Origin: CAYNTS01 sp964400495
GTDB taxonomy: Bacteria > Fidelibacterota > Marinisomatia > SCGC-AAA003-L08 > D37C17
DNA: 26,000 nt
NCBI GenBank assembly: GCA_964400495.1
Contig: CAYNTS010000025.1
Coordinates: 1 to 26,000, forward strand
Reading direction: 5' to 3'
Of this stretch, positions 1 through 7,592 are shown in pieces. A program made the translations under genes and the position numbers. The notes beneath the pieces were generated by a model. It was not told the DNA's origin. It saw nothing but the letters and a program-made list of their open reading frames with translations, and did no database searches. How positions within the stretch are numbered: position 1 is the stretch's first letter; every line of letters begins with the position of its first letter.

Positions 1-107
1 TATTCTATCCTTTTTGTCTGAATTTGGATGCTCTGGATTATTGGAAAACAGGATTACTTTTAAATCCTATAATCTTTTAATTCTACTAATCCTAATTCTG
101 ACATTAT
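1..107. other. Non-coding left edge, A+T-rich
   Basis: No gene start is visible here. A plus-strand frame open from the window edge can be read to a stop at about 107, but its product is low-complexity (L, I, S, T) and looks like chance reading of A+T-rich spacer. On the minus strand the text contains several short variants of an AATCCT/AGGATT word, as in intergenic repeat-derived spacers. It lies just downstream of the DUF4384 gene. No convincing terminator hairpin was seen. Confidence 0.35.
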
Positions 108-959
108 CTACTTTCTACTAACTACCACATACGGTAGATTTATTTGTTTAATTTTATTTTTATCAAACAACATCATGAAATTCATTAGTTCGTTGAGTGT
201 TTGCGTATAGTTTCCCATATTAAAATCAAAGTTCTTATCACCTGAATTATTATCTGGTTTTATGGCTAATACCATTATCAATTCTGTAGCTTGTTTTTTT
301 CCTTCAATTAATCCGACTCTGAATTTGGTGATTTCCCCTTTTTGGGGTGGTAATTGTAAAGTTTTTCCCTTTGGTAGAAAGTTATTATTATAATGCTGGT
401 TTGGTAAAAGACTTGCAACAGTATTATCACCAAAAATGTTAAACACAAATATAAAGCAATCTTTAGTTGTTGAAATATTAATAATCATTTCATCGCCATC
501 TTGGTAATTGTCACGGTTTAAACTTGCATCAATTTTGAAATATGGATCATCTGTTCCCGTTAATTGACCTACTTTTGCTTTGAGAGTAACTGCGTAAATA
601 GGATAATTATCAACTGTTGATATTGCAGTGCTTATAATTGTTTTATCTAAAATTAAACCTTGGGACATTGAATTAATAATTTGAGAGAAATGATCAATAT
701 CAATAGTTTGATTTGTTTCACCCAATATAGACAATGCAGTACTACTAATTTTTACACCAGAATGAAATTCTATAATTTTCTTAAGTGCTTCATTAGTTGC
801 ATTTTCTTTAGCTTGAGATTTTGTAATATTATCGTGAAATTCTACCCAAGCGGTTGCTTTATACCAGTTAGAGTCGAGTTTGGTAATTTCATTAGTTGGA
901 TATTCAATTTGTTGTGCAAAACCAATTGATAACAAAATTAAAGCGAAAACATACTTCAT
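108..959 (-). CDS. Secreted DUF4384-domain protein with FlgT-like N-terminal domain
   Basis: A 283-residue exported protein of unknown exact role. Residues 1-15 form a short signal peptide ending at about FAQQ, so it is predicted to be periplasmic or surface-exposed. Residues about 30-125 (W-K-A-T-A, then Q-A-K-x-x-A-T-x-x-A and an S-G-V stretch) resemble the N-terminal fold of FlgT/LPP20-like proteins. Residues about 140-235 fit DUF4384: a Y-x-D-G-D-E start, the C-F-I-F-V-F strand and an L-L-P-N motif. DUF4384 proteins are often linked to surface or secretion functions, but no reaction is known. An AAGGA ribosome site lies about 11 bases before the ATG. It is probably monocistronic, with about 160 bases separating it from the next gene upstream. 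The family call is fairly secure; the function is open. Confidence 0.7.
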   Translation of the reverse strand: MKYVFALILLSIGFAQQIEYPTNEITKLDSNWYKATAWVEFHDNITKSQAKENATNEALKKIIEFHSGVKISSTALSILGETNQTIDIDHFSQIINSMSQGLILDKTIISTAISTVDNYPIYAVTLKAKVGQLTGTDDPYFKIDASLNRDNYQDGDEMIINISTTKDCFIFVFNIFGDNTVASLLPNQHYNNNFLPKGKTLQLPPQKGEITKFRVGLIEGKKQATELIMVLAIKPDNNSGDKNFDFNMGNYTQTLNELMNFMMLFDKNKIKQINLPYVVVSRK

Positions 960-1118
960 TATTTTAGAAATCCTTATAATAGTTACGACCTAAATTTACT
1001 TTTTCTTTTAGTGTTTAACCAAGAAAAGAGATTGAATATTATATGTAGAATTTTCTTTGAATCTATAGTTCAATGGTAACTGCTAAATATAGAATACTGA
1101 CTAGGGTTAAATAAATTT
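960..1118. other. Intergenic spacer
   Basis: This 159-base A+T-rich gap lies between two minus-strand genes. Reading on the minus strand, TATTAT followed by AAGGATTT sits just before the DUF4384 gene and could serve as a -10 element and ribosome site, but no matching -35 element was recognised. No RNA gene fits: a TAGTTCAATGGTAAC string near 1065-1080 looks like a tRNA D-arm, but no acceptor or anticodon stem can be formed around it. Confidence 0.3.
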
Positions 1119-1610
1119 CTAATCTATAATATTGTTATGACCTTGTGGGGCACGTTGAACAAAAGTCATTTCATAGGTAGATTTAGTATCATCAAGTAAT
1201 TTTATTCGCAATTGGTCATCTGGCATGAGAGGACCATTTACAGAAAACCATCGACGCAAACCTTGTGTAAAATATCCATTTGAATTTAAATGTGATTGAA
1301 TATTCCCAACATTAGTAATTAATAAAAATCTAATATCATTCACGGGAAAAAAGAATCTAAATTTTTCAGGTACATAAATTCGATTATACATATTCATAGT
1401 ATGAATATCTTCAGAAATATTAAAAACAACTTCCTTTAAGTCTTCAGGATGGGTACTCCAAAATTCTTCCTGATGGTTTTCTTGTTGGTCGATAATTGAA
1501 ATTTCAATATCATCACCATCTTTTAAATTATGACTTTCAACAATTATATCTGGTAGTTTTGCGTAAATATGATTCTTAATATTAGTTAAATGTACGCGAA
1601 TCTTTTTCAT
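1119..1610 (-). CDS. Uncharacterised protein with two similar half-domains
   Basis: A 163-residue soluble protein that I do not recognise. It has no signal peptide, membrane segment or cysteine cluster. Two segments look alike: residues 29-40 (LKDGDDIEISII) and 128-139 (LMPDDQLRIKLL), each closing a predicted beta-rich half, so an ancient duplication is possible. The first half (strand, short helix, then L-x-x-G-D-x-I-E-I) recalls the swapped-hairpin AbrB/MazE layout. The middle (R-I-Y-V-P near 77-81) recalls DNA-binding pseudobarrels. Both resemblances are pattern-level inference only. The ATG lies 1 base after the stop of the 44-codon gene upstream, so the two are probably translated together and may be co-transcribed with parE-parC. 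Function unknown. Confidence 0.6.
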   Translation of the reverse strand: MKKIRVHLTNIKNHIYAKLPDIIVESHNLKDGDDIEISIIDQQENHQEEFWSTHPEDLKEVVFNISEDIHTMNMYNRIYVPEKFRFFFPVNDIRFLLITNVGNIQSHLNSNGYFTQGLRRWFSVNGPLMPDDQLRIKLLDDTKSTYEMTFVQRAPQGHNNIID

Positions 1611-1611
1611 T

Positions 1612-1746
1612 TTATTGACTAATTCTATACAAAATATAAATTTGAAGACATAAAATTATAAATGCCATTAATGTTCGAAGCATTTCCATTGTATGATTAT
1701 GTCTGTCTAAAAATCGTTCTAATTTATTTCGTGCTTTATTTGTCAA
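1612..1746 (-). CDS. 44-residue single-span membrane microprotein, TTG start
   Basis: A short gene between parC and the 163-residue gene. It starts with TTG at 1746-1744, preceded by the purine-rich GAGAGGTG four bases upstream. The product has a basic, hydrophilic N-terminus (MTNKARNKLERF), a histidine/methionine stretch, then a hydrophobic segment at about residues 24-40 that could cross the membrane once. Its stop (1614-1612) lies 1 base before the ATG of the next gene, and its start lies 27 bases after the parC stop. An upstream ATG at 1760 is followed after five codons by TGA, so it cannot be the start. The ribosome site, spacing and membrane segment argue for a real gene. No family recognised. 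Confidence 0.55.
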   Translation of the reverse strand: MTNKARNKLERFLDRHNHTMEMLRTLMAFIILCLQIYILYRISQ

Positions 1747-1773
1747 TTAACACCTCTCATCTACCATAATTTA

Positions 1774-4410
1774 TTAAAATAATGTTAGATTATCGGAATT
1801 ATTATTTTCTTTTTGATTCTCTGATGTCAGAATTTCATTATCTTTAGCACTTTTAACTTCATTCTCTTCGCTACACGTTTCAACAAGTTCATTTTCTAGC
1901 TCAGCACCTTGTTCGCATTTAAAACTACTCAAACGTAAATAAGTGCCTAGCTTATTGCCAATAGATTTCCACCCTTTAATATCAACAATTTCAATGAGCG
2001 ATACTATTTTAGATTTTTTATCACCTGATTTTGTGCGAAAGTTAAATGTAACAATTGGATTAGAAAAAGTAGTTGCTAAAATAATTTTAGAACCACGCTC
2101 CTCGGTGATGAAATTAAATCGTTTGCCAATTGTAGCTGTTTCAATTATAAATCGTTTAACATAGTGTGACCGTTGTTTGCCGTCGTAATGAATTACAGAA
2201 ATACACGATTTTGGATTATACTTTTCAATAAGTTTAATCTCTGAGGATTTATATCTATTTGAAAAATCAAAGGTTGTTAATTCATAAGTACCGTCATTAT
2301 AAATGACTAAAATAGTATCATCGGAATTAAAACTTCCTAAATAGTTGCCTCGTTCTTCAGAGTTTAATCGACCAATCGTTTCATCGAGCCAAATATCACG
2401 TCCACCAAGAGTAGAGTCCCCAACAGATTTCTGTACAATTTTACGCACATTGTATTTAGATAAAATATTTCCTTTTGCACCTCTCCCTTTAATTGCAAGA
2501 TCTGCAAAATCATAATCGAACATTTTAACGCGCGCTTTTGCTCTTGCATGCAGATTAATTGTAACTGTTTCTGATTCGCTATTCGGATTAGCAGTAAAAT
2601 ATAATATCGACGAATTATCATGTCCCATCGTTACATCATATTCACGGTCTTTAACAATTGATGTAACTGAAAATCGCTTAACATAAGTAACTCCAGATTT
2701 CCCATCTTTATATGCAAGATTATACACTAAATGTTCGTCGTTTTTCTTCCACACTGCAATATGAATTATATTTTTACCAACAAACTTTTTACTATCAACA
2801 GATGTGATAATGTATTTGCCATCACTTCGAAATACAATAATGTTATCAATATCAGAACAATTACCAACTAATTCATCTTTTTTGAGAGCCGTACCAATAA
2901 ATCCATCTTCACGATTTACAAATAATTTTTGGTTTGCTACTGCTACTCGCCTTGCTGCAATAACATCGAAAGTAGCAATTTCAGTTTTACGTTCCCGCCC
3001 ATCACCATATTGTTTCAATAAGGATTCAAAATATCGAATACTATACTCAGTAAGATGTGTTAAATTATTTTGAACTTCATCTAAATCGGCTTCATATTTC
3101 TTAATTAATTCATCAGCTTTAAAAGAATCATATTTAGAAATTCGTTTAATTTTAATTTCTGTTAATTTTACGATATCTTCTTCAGTAACATCACGCTTTA
3201 GAGATGATTTGAATGGTGTTAATCCTGTATCTATTGACTTAACAACAGATTCCCATGTTTCGCATTCTTCAATATCTCGATAAATTCTATTTTCAATAAA
3301 AATCTTTTCTAATGATGATAAATGCCATTTTGCTTCCAGTTTAGATTTTAATAATTCTAATTCCTTACGTAAAATATTTACTGTATTTTCAGTTGAATAT
3401 TTTAATAACTGATTGACGGAAATAAACTGTGGTTTGTCATCAATAATAATACAACAATTGGGTGAAATTGAAATCTCACATTGAGTAAATGCATATAATG
3501 CATCTAGTGTAACATCAGGTGAAACACCCTGTGTTAAAAATACCAATATTTCTACATCTTTGGCTGTATTGTCCTCAACTTTACGAATTTTAATTTTACC
3601 ACTGTCATTGGCTTTAATAATTGAATCAATTAAGCTTGATGTCGTAACTCCATAAGGGACATTTCTAATAGCTAATGTTTTTTTGTCAACAATATCAATT
3701 GAAGACCGAACTCTAATTCTACTTCCTTTTTTACCTTGATTATAATTGGTAAAATCTGCAATTCCACCATTAGGATAATCGGGGACAATTTTAAATGGTT
3801 TATTTTGTAGGATATGAATAGATGCTTTAACAAGTTCAACAAAATTATGTGGCATTATTTTAGTTGAAAGTCCAACTGCAATACCCTCAACTCCTTGTGC
3901 TAATAAAAGAGGAAATTTGATGGGCAAAAATATAGGTTCATCATTTCTTCCATCGTAAGATGGTTGCCATGTTGTGATATCTTTATTAAATGAAACGTCC
4001 AGAGCAAATTTTGATAATCGTGCTTCAATATACCTTGGTGCTGCAGATTTATCACCTGTTCTATTATCGCCCCAATTACCCTGAGTTTCTACTAATAATT
4101 CTTTTTGACCAATATGAACAAGTGCATCTCCAATTGCAGCATCTCCATGAGGATGGAATTGCATAGTTTGCCCTATAATATTCGCAACTTTATGAAATCT
4201 CCCATCATCCATCAATTTCATGGCATGTAGGATTCTTCGTTGCACAGGTTTTAAGCCATCAATCCCTTTAGGTATTGCACGTTCTAAAATAACATACGAA
4301 GCATATTCGAGAAACCAATCCTTTACCATTCCAGTTAGAACATGTTTATTTTTTGGTGGATCTAATTTTTCATCTGATTTATTGTTTGTAAAATTTTCTT
4401 TGTTTGACAT
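1774..4410 (-). CDS. parC: DNA topoisomerase IV subunit A (Bacteroidetes type)
   Basis: The DNA-breaking and rejoining subunit of topoisomerase IV, which with ParE unlinks replicated chromosomes using ATP. The 878 residues fit the Bacteroidetes-type ParC. The winged-helix region carries H-P-H-G-D at 86-90, and the catalytic Arg126-Tyr127 pair lies in A-A-P-R-Y-I-E-A-R. The tower and coiled-coil region spans about 330-470, a beta-propeller C-terminal domain about 490-840, and an acidic Asn/Glu-rich tail the last ~40 residues. At the position matching E. coli GyrA Ser83 there is Ala91, while the Asp87 equivalent (Asp95) is kept. The start ATG directly abuts the parE stop (TAG then ATG), so the two subunits are probably coupled in translation. 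Some pipelines would call it gyrA; the sequence type and pairing favour parC. Confidence 0.93.
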   Translation of the reverse strand: MSNKENFTNNKSDEKLDPPKNKHVLTGMVKDWFLEYASYVILERAIPKGIDGLKPVQRRILHAMKLMDDGRFHKVANIIGQTMQFHPHGDAAIGDALVHIGQKELLVETQGNWGDNRTGDKSAAPRYIEARLSKFALDVSFNKDITTWQPSYDGRNDEPIFLPIKFPLLLAQGVEGIAVGLSTKIMPHNFVELVKASIHILQNKPFKIVPDYPNGGIADFTNYNQGKKGSRIRVRSSIDIVDKKTLAIRNVPYGVTTSSLIDSIIKANDSGKIKIRKVEDNTAKDVEILVFLTQGVSPDVTLDALYAFTQCEISISPNCCIIIDDKPQFISVNQLLKYSTENTVNILRKELELLKSKLEAKWHLSSLEKIFIENRIYRDIEECETWESVVKSIDTGLTPFKSSLKRDVTEEDIVKLTEIKIKRISKYDSFKADELIKKYEADLDEVQNNLTHLTEYSIRYFESLLKQYGDGRERKTEIATFDVIAARRVAVANQKLFVNREDGFIGTALKKDELVGNCSDIDNIIVFRSDGKYIITSVDSKKFVGKNIIHIAVWKKNDEHLVYNLAYKDGKSGVTYVKRFSVTSIVKDREYDVTMGHDNSSILYFTANPNSESETVTINLHARAKARVKMFDYDFADLAIKGRGAKGNILSKYNVRKIVQKSVGDSTLGGRDIWLDETIGRLNSEERGNYLGSFNSDDTILVIYNDGTYELTTFDFSNRYKSSEIKLIEKYNPKSCISVIHYDGKQRSHYVKRFIIETATIGKRFNFITEERGSKIILATTFSNPIVTFNFRTKSGDKKSKIVSLIEIVDIKGWKSIGNKLGTYLRLSSFKCEQGAELENELVETCSEENEVKSAKDNEILTSENQKENNNSDNLTLF

Positions 4411-6264
4411 CTAATTCTCTATTAATTCTTCTTCAAGACGTAAATTTTCAATGATAAATTCTTGTCGTTCAGGAGTATTTTTACCCATATAATACGTAAG
4501 CACACTTTTAATAGATGTGTCGTCTCGTAAAATGATTGGATCTAATTGAATATCTTGACCAATAAATTCGCCAAATTCTTCGGGGGATATTTCACCTAAT
4601 CCTTTAAATCTTGTAATTTCGCAGTTTTTGCCTAGATTACTAACTGCTGACTGTTTTTCTGCTTCGTCATACGCATAGATGGTTTCTTTTTTATTTCTAA
4701 CTCTAAATAACGGAGTTTCTAATACATAAATATGACCATTTCTAACTAAGTCAGGGAAAAACTGTAAAAAGAATGTTAAAATTAATAATCGTATATGCAT
4801 ACCATCTACATCGGCATCTGTTGCAATTACAACTTGATTATACCGAAGACCATCTAATCCATCTTCAATATTCAAGGCATGTTGGAGTAAATTAAACTCT
4901 TCATTTTCATATACTACCTTCTTTTTAAGTCCAAAAGAATTTAGTGGTTTACCACGCAAACTAAATACTGCTTGTGTATCCACATTTCTCGATTTCGTAA
5001 TTGAACCACTCGCAGAATCGCCCTCTGTTATGAATAATGTAGTTTTAAGGCGTTTTTCTTCATCCTGTTTTACATCATTCAGATGGATTTTACAATCACG
5101 TAATTTCTTATTATGTAAGTTTGCTTTTTTGGCACGTTTGTTAGCAAGTTTTTTAATTCCTGCCATATCTTTGCGTTCTTTTTCAGATTGCATGATTCGC
5201 TTTTGAATCACTTTAGCAACATCCGGATGTTTGTGTAAATAATCATCTAAATGTTTCTTAATAAACTCATTAATAAAAATTCGAACAGTTGGGCCATTTG
5301 GTCCCATATCAAATGAACCTAATTTGGTCTTAGTTTGTGATTCAAAAATTGGATTTTGTATGCGAATTGATATAGAAGCAATAATAGATGCACGAATATC
5401 AACTGCATCATAATCTTTATTAAAAAATTCCCTCAATGTTTTAACAACAGCTTCTCTAAATGCAGCTAAATGGGTTCCCCCTTGGGTTGTAAATTGTCCG
5501 TTTACAAATGAATAATACTCCTCACCGTATTGATCACCATGGGTTAGAGCTAATTCAATGTCATCTCCTTTTAAGTGAATTATAGGATAACGGGCTTTTT
5601 CAATATTTGTTTTTCGTTTAAGTAAATCTTTTAATCCATTTTCTGAAAAATATTTTTTTCCATTCAAAAGAATAGTTAGACCCGAGTTCAAATACACATA
5701 ATTCCAAATTTGATTCACAAAGTATTCAGGAATAAAACTATATCGCCTAAAAATGGTATCGTCAGGCAAAAAGGTTACTTTTGTACCATTGCGTAAACTT
5801 GATGGTTCTATTTTATTATCAACAACAAGTTCACCTTTTTCATATTCGGCAATTTTTGTTTCACCATCGCGAATAGATTGTACTTTAAAAGCGTTAGATA
5901 GTGCATTCACAGCTTTTGTACCAACACCATTTAGTCCAACTGCCTTTTGGAATGCTGTAGAATCATATTTTCCTCCCGTATTGATTTTGGAAACACAATC
6001 AATAACTTTCCCTAAAGGAATACCACGTCCATAATCTCTAACAGTTGCTTTATTGTCGGACACTTTTACTTCTATTGTTTTACCATGACCCATAACGAAT
6101 TCATCAATACTGTTATCTATAATTTCTTTAAGTAAAATATAAATTCCATCGTCAGGTGATGAACCATCCCCAAGTTTTCCAATATACATTCCAGGACGTA
6201 GACGTATATGCTCTTTCCAGTCGAGAGATTTTATTGAACTTTCATCATATCTCGGTGTAACCAT
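4411..6264 (-). CDS. parE: DNA topoisomerase IV subunit B (Bacteroidetes type)
   Basis: The ATPase and TOPRIM subunit of topoisomerase IV, partner of the adjacent ParC. Over 617 residues it shows the GHKL ATP site: R-P-G-M-Y-I-G at 23-29, E-I-I-D-N-S-I-D-E near 47-55, G-R-G-I-P at 79-83 and G-V-G-T-K at 113-117. The transducer region holds the Q-G-G-T-H motif (261-265). The TOPRIM metal site is Glu414 in E-G-D-S-A-S-G and Asp483/Asp485 in D-A-D-V-D-G. The C-terminus carries R-F-K-G-L-G-E. The length matches the short ParE form without a GyrB insertion. A GGAG ribosome site precedes the ATG by about 4-5 bases. A TACTTTTG promoter-like box lies about 50 bases upstream. Confidence 0.95.
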   Translation of the reverse strand: MVTPRYDESSIKSLDWKEHIRLRPGMYIGKLGDGSSPDDGIYILLKEIIDNSIDEFVMGHGKTIEVKVSDNKATVRDYGRGIPLGKVIDCVSKINTGGKYDSTAFQKAVGLNGVGTKAVNALSNAFKVQSIRDGETKIAEYEKGELVVDNKIEPSSLRNGTKVTFLPDDTIFRRYSFIPEYFVNQIWNYVYLNSGLTILLNGKKYFSENGLKDLLKRKTNIEKARYPIIHLKGDDIELALTHGDQYGEEYYSFVNGQFTTQGGTHLAAFREAVVKTLREFFNKDYDAVDIRASIIASISIRIQNPIFESQTKTKLGSFDMGPNGPTVRIFINEFIKKHLDDYLHKHPDVAKVIQKRIMQSEKERKDMAGIKKLANKRAKKANLHNKKLRDCKIHLNDVKQDEEKRLKTTLFITEGDSASGSITKSRNVDTQAVFSLRGKPLNSFGLKKKVVYENEEFNLLQHALNIEDGLDGLRYNQVVIATDADVDGMHIRLLILTFFLQFFPDLVRNGHIYVLETPLFRVRNKKETIYAYDEAEKQSAVSNLGKNCEITRFKGLGEISPEEFGEFIGQDIQLDPIILRDDTSIKSVLTYYMGKNTPERQEFIIENLRLEEELIEN

Positions 6265-6312
6265 TATTCTCCGTTATGTTTTTTGGCAATGTGTAACTGT
6301 AAAAACTATGTA

Positions 6313-6320
6313 CAAAAGTA
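6313..6320 (-). promoter_or_regulatory. Candidate Bacteroidetes-type -7 box (TACTTTTG) for parE
   Basis: On the minus strand TACTTTTG matches the Bacteroidetes -7 consensus TAnnTTTG exactly and would start a transcript about 40 bases before the parE ATG. No good TTTG -33 element stands at the expected 19-21-base distance, so this is suggestive only. Confidence 0.35.
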
Positions 6321-6375
6321 GGATGTAAATTTCTAATGATTTTACTCAATAAAGAAATATTATAATAAAATTATT

Positions 6376-7590
6376 TTAGAATTTCTCCCAAAATTCTTTT
6401 AATTTCCCGATTCCTTCGATAATTTCATTTTCAGAAATGCCAGAATATGCAAATCTGATAAATTGTTTATCTTCATTTTCAAGAGGTGTACCAAAATGTT
6501 CACGCGTGCAGAAGGAAACCCCTGACCCCATTAATGTTCTAGATCTAAATTCTTCGTACGTACTGCATCCCATTTTATTATAAATTACAGAAATCTCTGG
6601 ATATACATAGAATGTTGTGTTTGGTTTTACTATTTGAACTCCATTTATTGAATTCAATATGGTAAATATTACATCTCGTCGCTCTTTTAGAGTGGATAAA
6701 ATATTCTGAACTCCTGTTTGATCACCTTTTATGGCTTCGATTCCAGCATATTGAATAAAATGATTGGTGCAAGATTCATCATTAACACTTAATTTCCCAA
6801 TGATATCAATAATCGACTTAGGCCCTATTGCTGCGCCCAAACGCCATCCAGTCATAGCATAGGTTTTTGAAAATGTATGTAAGATTACTGTTCGCTCTTG
6901 CATTCCTGGAATGCTTACAATGCTTTCACTTTTTCCTGAATATCGAATATTAAAGTAAGCTTCATCAGATAACACCCATAAATCATGTTTTTTCGCTAAA
7001 TCAGCAACCCATTGCATCTCATTTTCATCAGATTCTGCACCAATTGGATTTTGAAAATTATTATAAATAAATATTTTGGTATTCGCATCAATACTTGATT
7101 CGACTAATTCTCGATCAATTATAAAACCATCATCTGTTGCTATATATCCATAAGGTAACGCATTCCCACCATGATACTTAATCTGTGACTCATAGATTGG
7201 ATACCCGGGGTTCGGATACAAAACGCCATCACCAGGGTTCATAATTGCTTGGATGAATTTTCCAATAACAGGTTTACCACCTGGTTGAACACATACATTT
7301 TCAGCTTTGTAATGAACACCTCGTGAAAGGCCAATTTCTTCGGCTAAGACTGACCTTAATTCGGGTATTCCAAAAGAAGGATTATAGCCAGTATACCCAT
7401 CATGCATCGCTTTATTTGCTGCTTCAACTATATTAATTGGAGTATTTATATCCATATCACCCAAATGAAAGGGATATACTTTCCGTTTTTCTCGTTTTGC
7501 AAAAGCAGTTGCATCTGCAGATACAGCAAATGCTGTTTCTGTACCTAGTTGGTCAAGTTTACTTGCATATTTATTCATTAGTATTTCCAT
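6376..7590 (-). CDS. PLP-dependent class I/II aminotransferase
   Basis: A fold-type I PLP enzyme that moves an amino group between an amino acid and a keto acid; the substrate cannot be read from sequence. Over 404 residues it has the Schiff-base Lys242 in T-F-S-K-T-Y-A-M-T-G-W-R-L-G, the cofactor Asp209 with Tyr212 in S-D-E-A-Y, Asn181 in N-F-Q-N-P-I-G, and the substrate-carboxylate Arg379 in F-I-R-F-A-Y-S. Tyr-x-x-Y near 66-69 also fits the class. The ATG lies 2 bases after the transketolase-like gene's stop. A second ATG at residue 5, behind a GGA, may be the true start. The tight link to the transketolase-like gene suggests a shared pathway acting on a keto sugar or keto acid product; this is inference. 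Confidence 0.85.
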   Translation of the reverse strand: MEILMNKYASKLDQLGTETAFAVSADATAFAKREKRKVYPFHLGDMDINTPINIVEAANKAMHDGYTGYNPSFGIPELRSVLAEEIGLSRGVHYKAENVCVQPGGKPVIGKFIQAIMNPGDGVLYPNPGYPIYESQIKYHGGNALPYGYIATDDGFIIDRELVESSIDANTKIFIYNNFQNPIGAESDENEMQWVADLAKKHDLWVLSDEAYFNIRYSGKSESIVSIPGMQERTVILHTFSKTYAMTGWRLGAAIGPKSIIDIIGKLSVNDESCTNHFIQYAGIEAIKGDQTGVQNILSTLKERRDVIFTILNSINGVQIVKPNTTFYVYPEISVIYNKMGCSTYEEFRSRTLMGSGVSFCTREHFGTPLENEDKQFIRFAYSGISENEIIEGIGKLKEFWEKF

Positions 7591-7592
7591 AT

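Noticed and set aside
681..929. Plus-strand open frame opposite the DUF4384 gene
   Set aside because: It lies fully within a minus-strand gene that has a clear signal peptide and domain; its product is Cys/Phe-rich shadow translation without a ribosome site.
1060..1115. tRNA-like string TAGTTCAATGGTAAC
   Set aside because: It resembles a D-arm, but no acceptor, anticodon or T stem pairs around it and there is no CCA-proximal structure.
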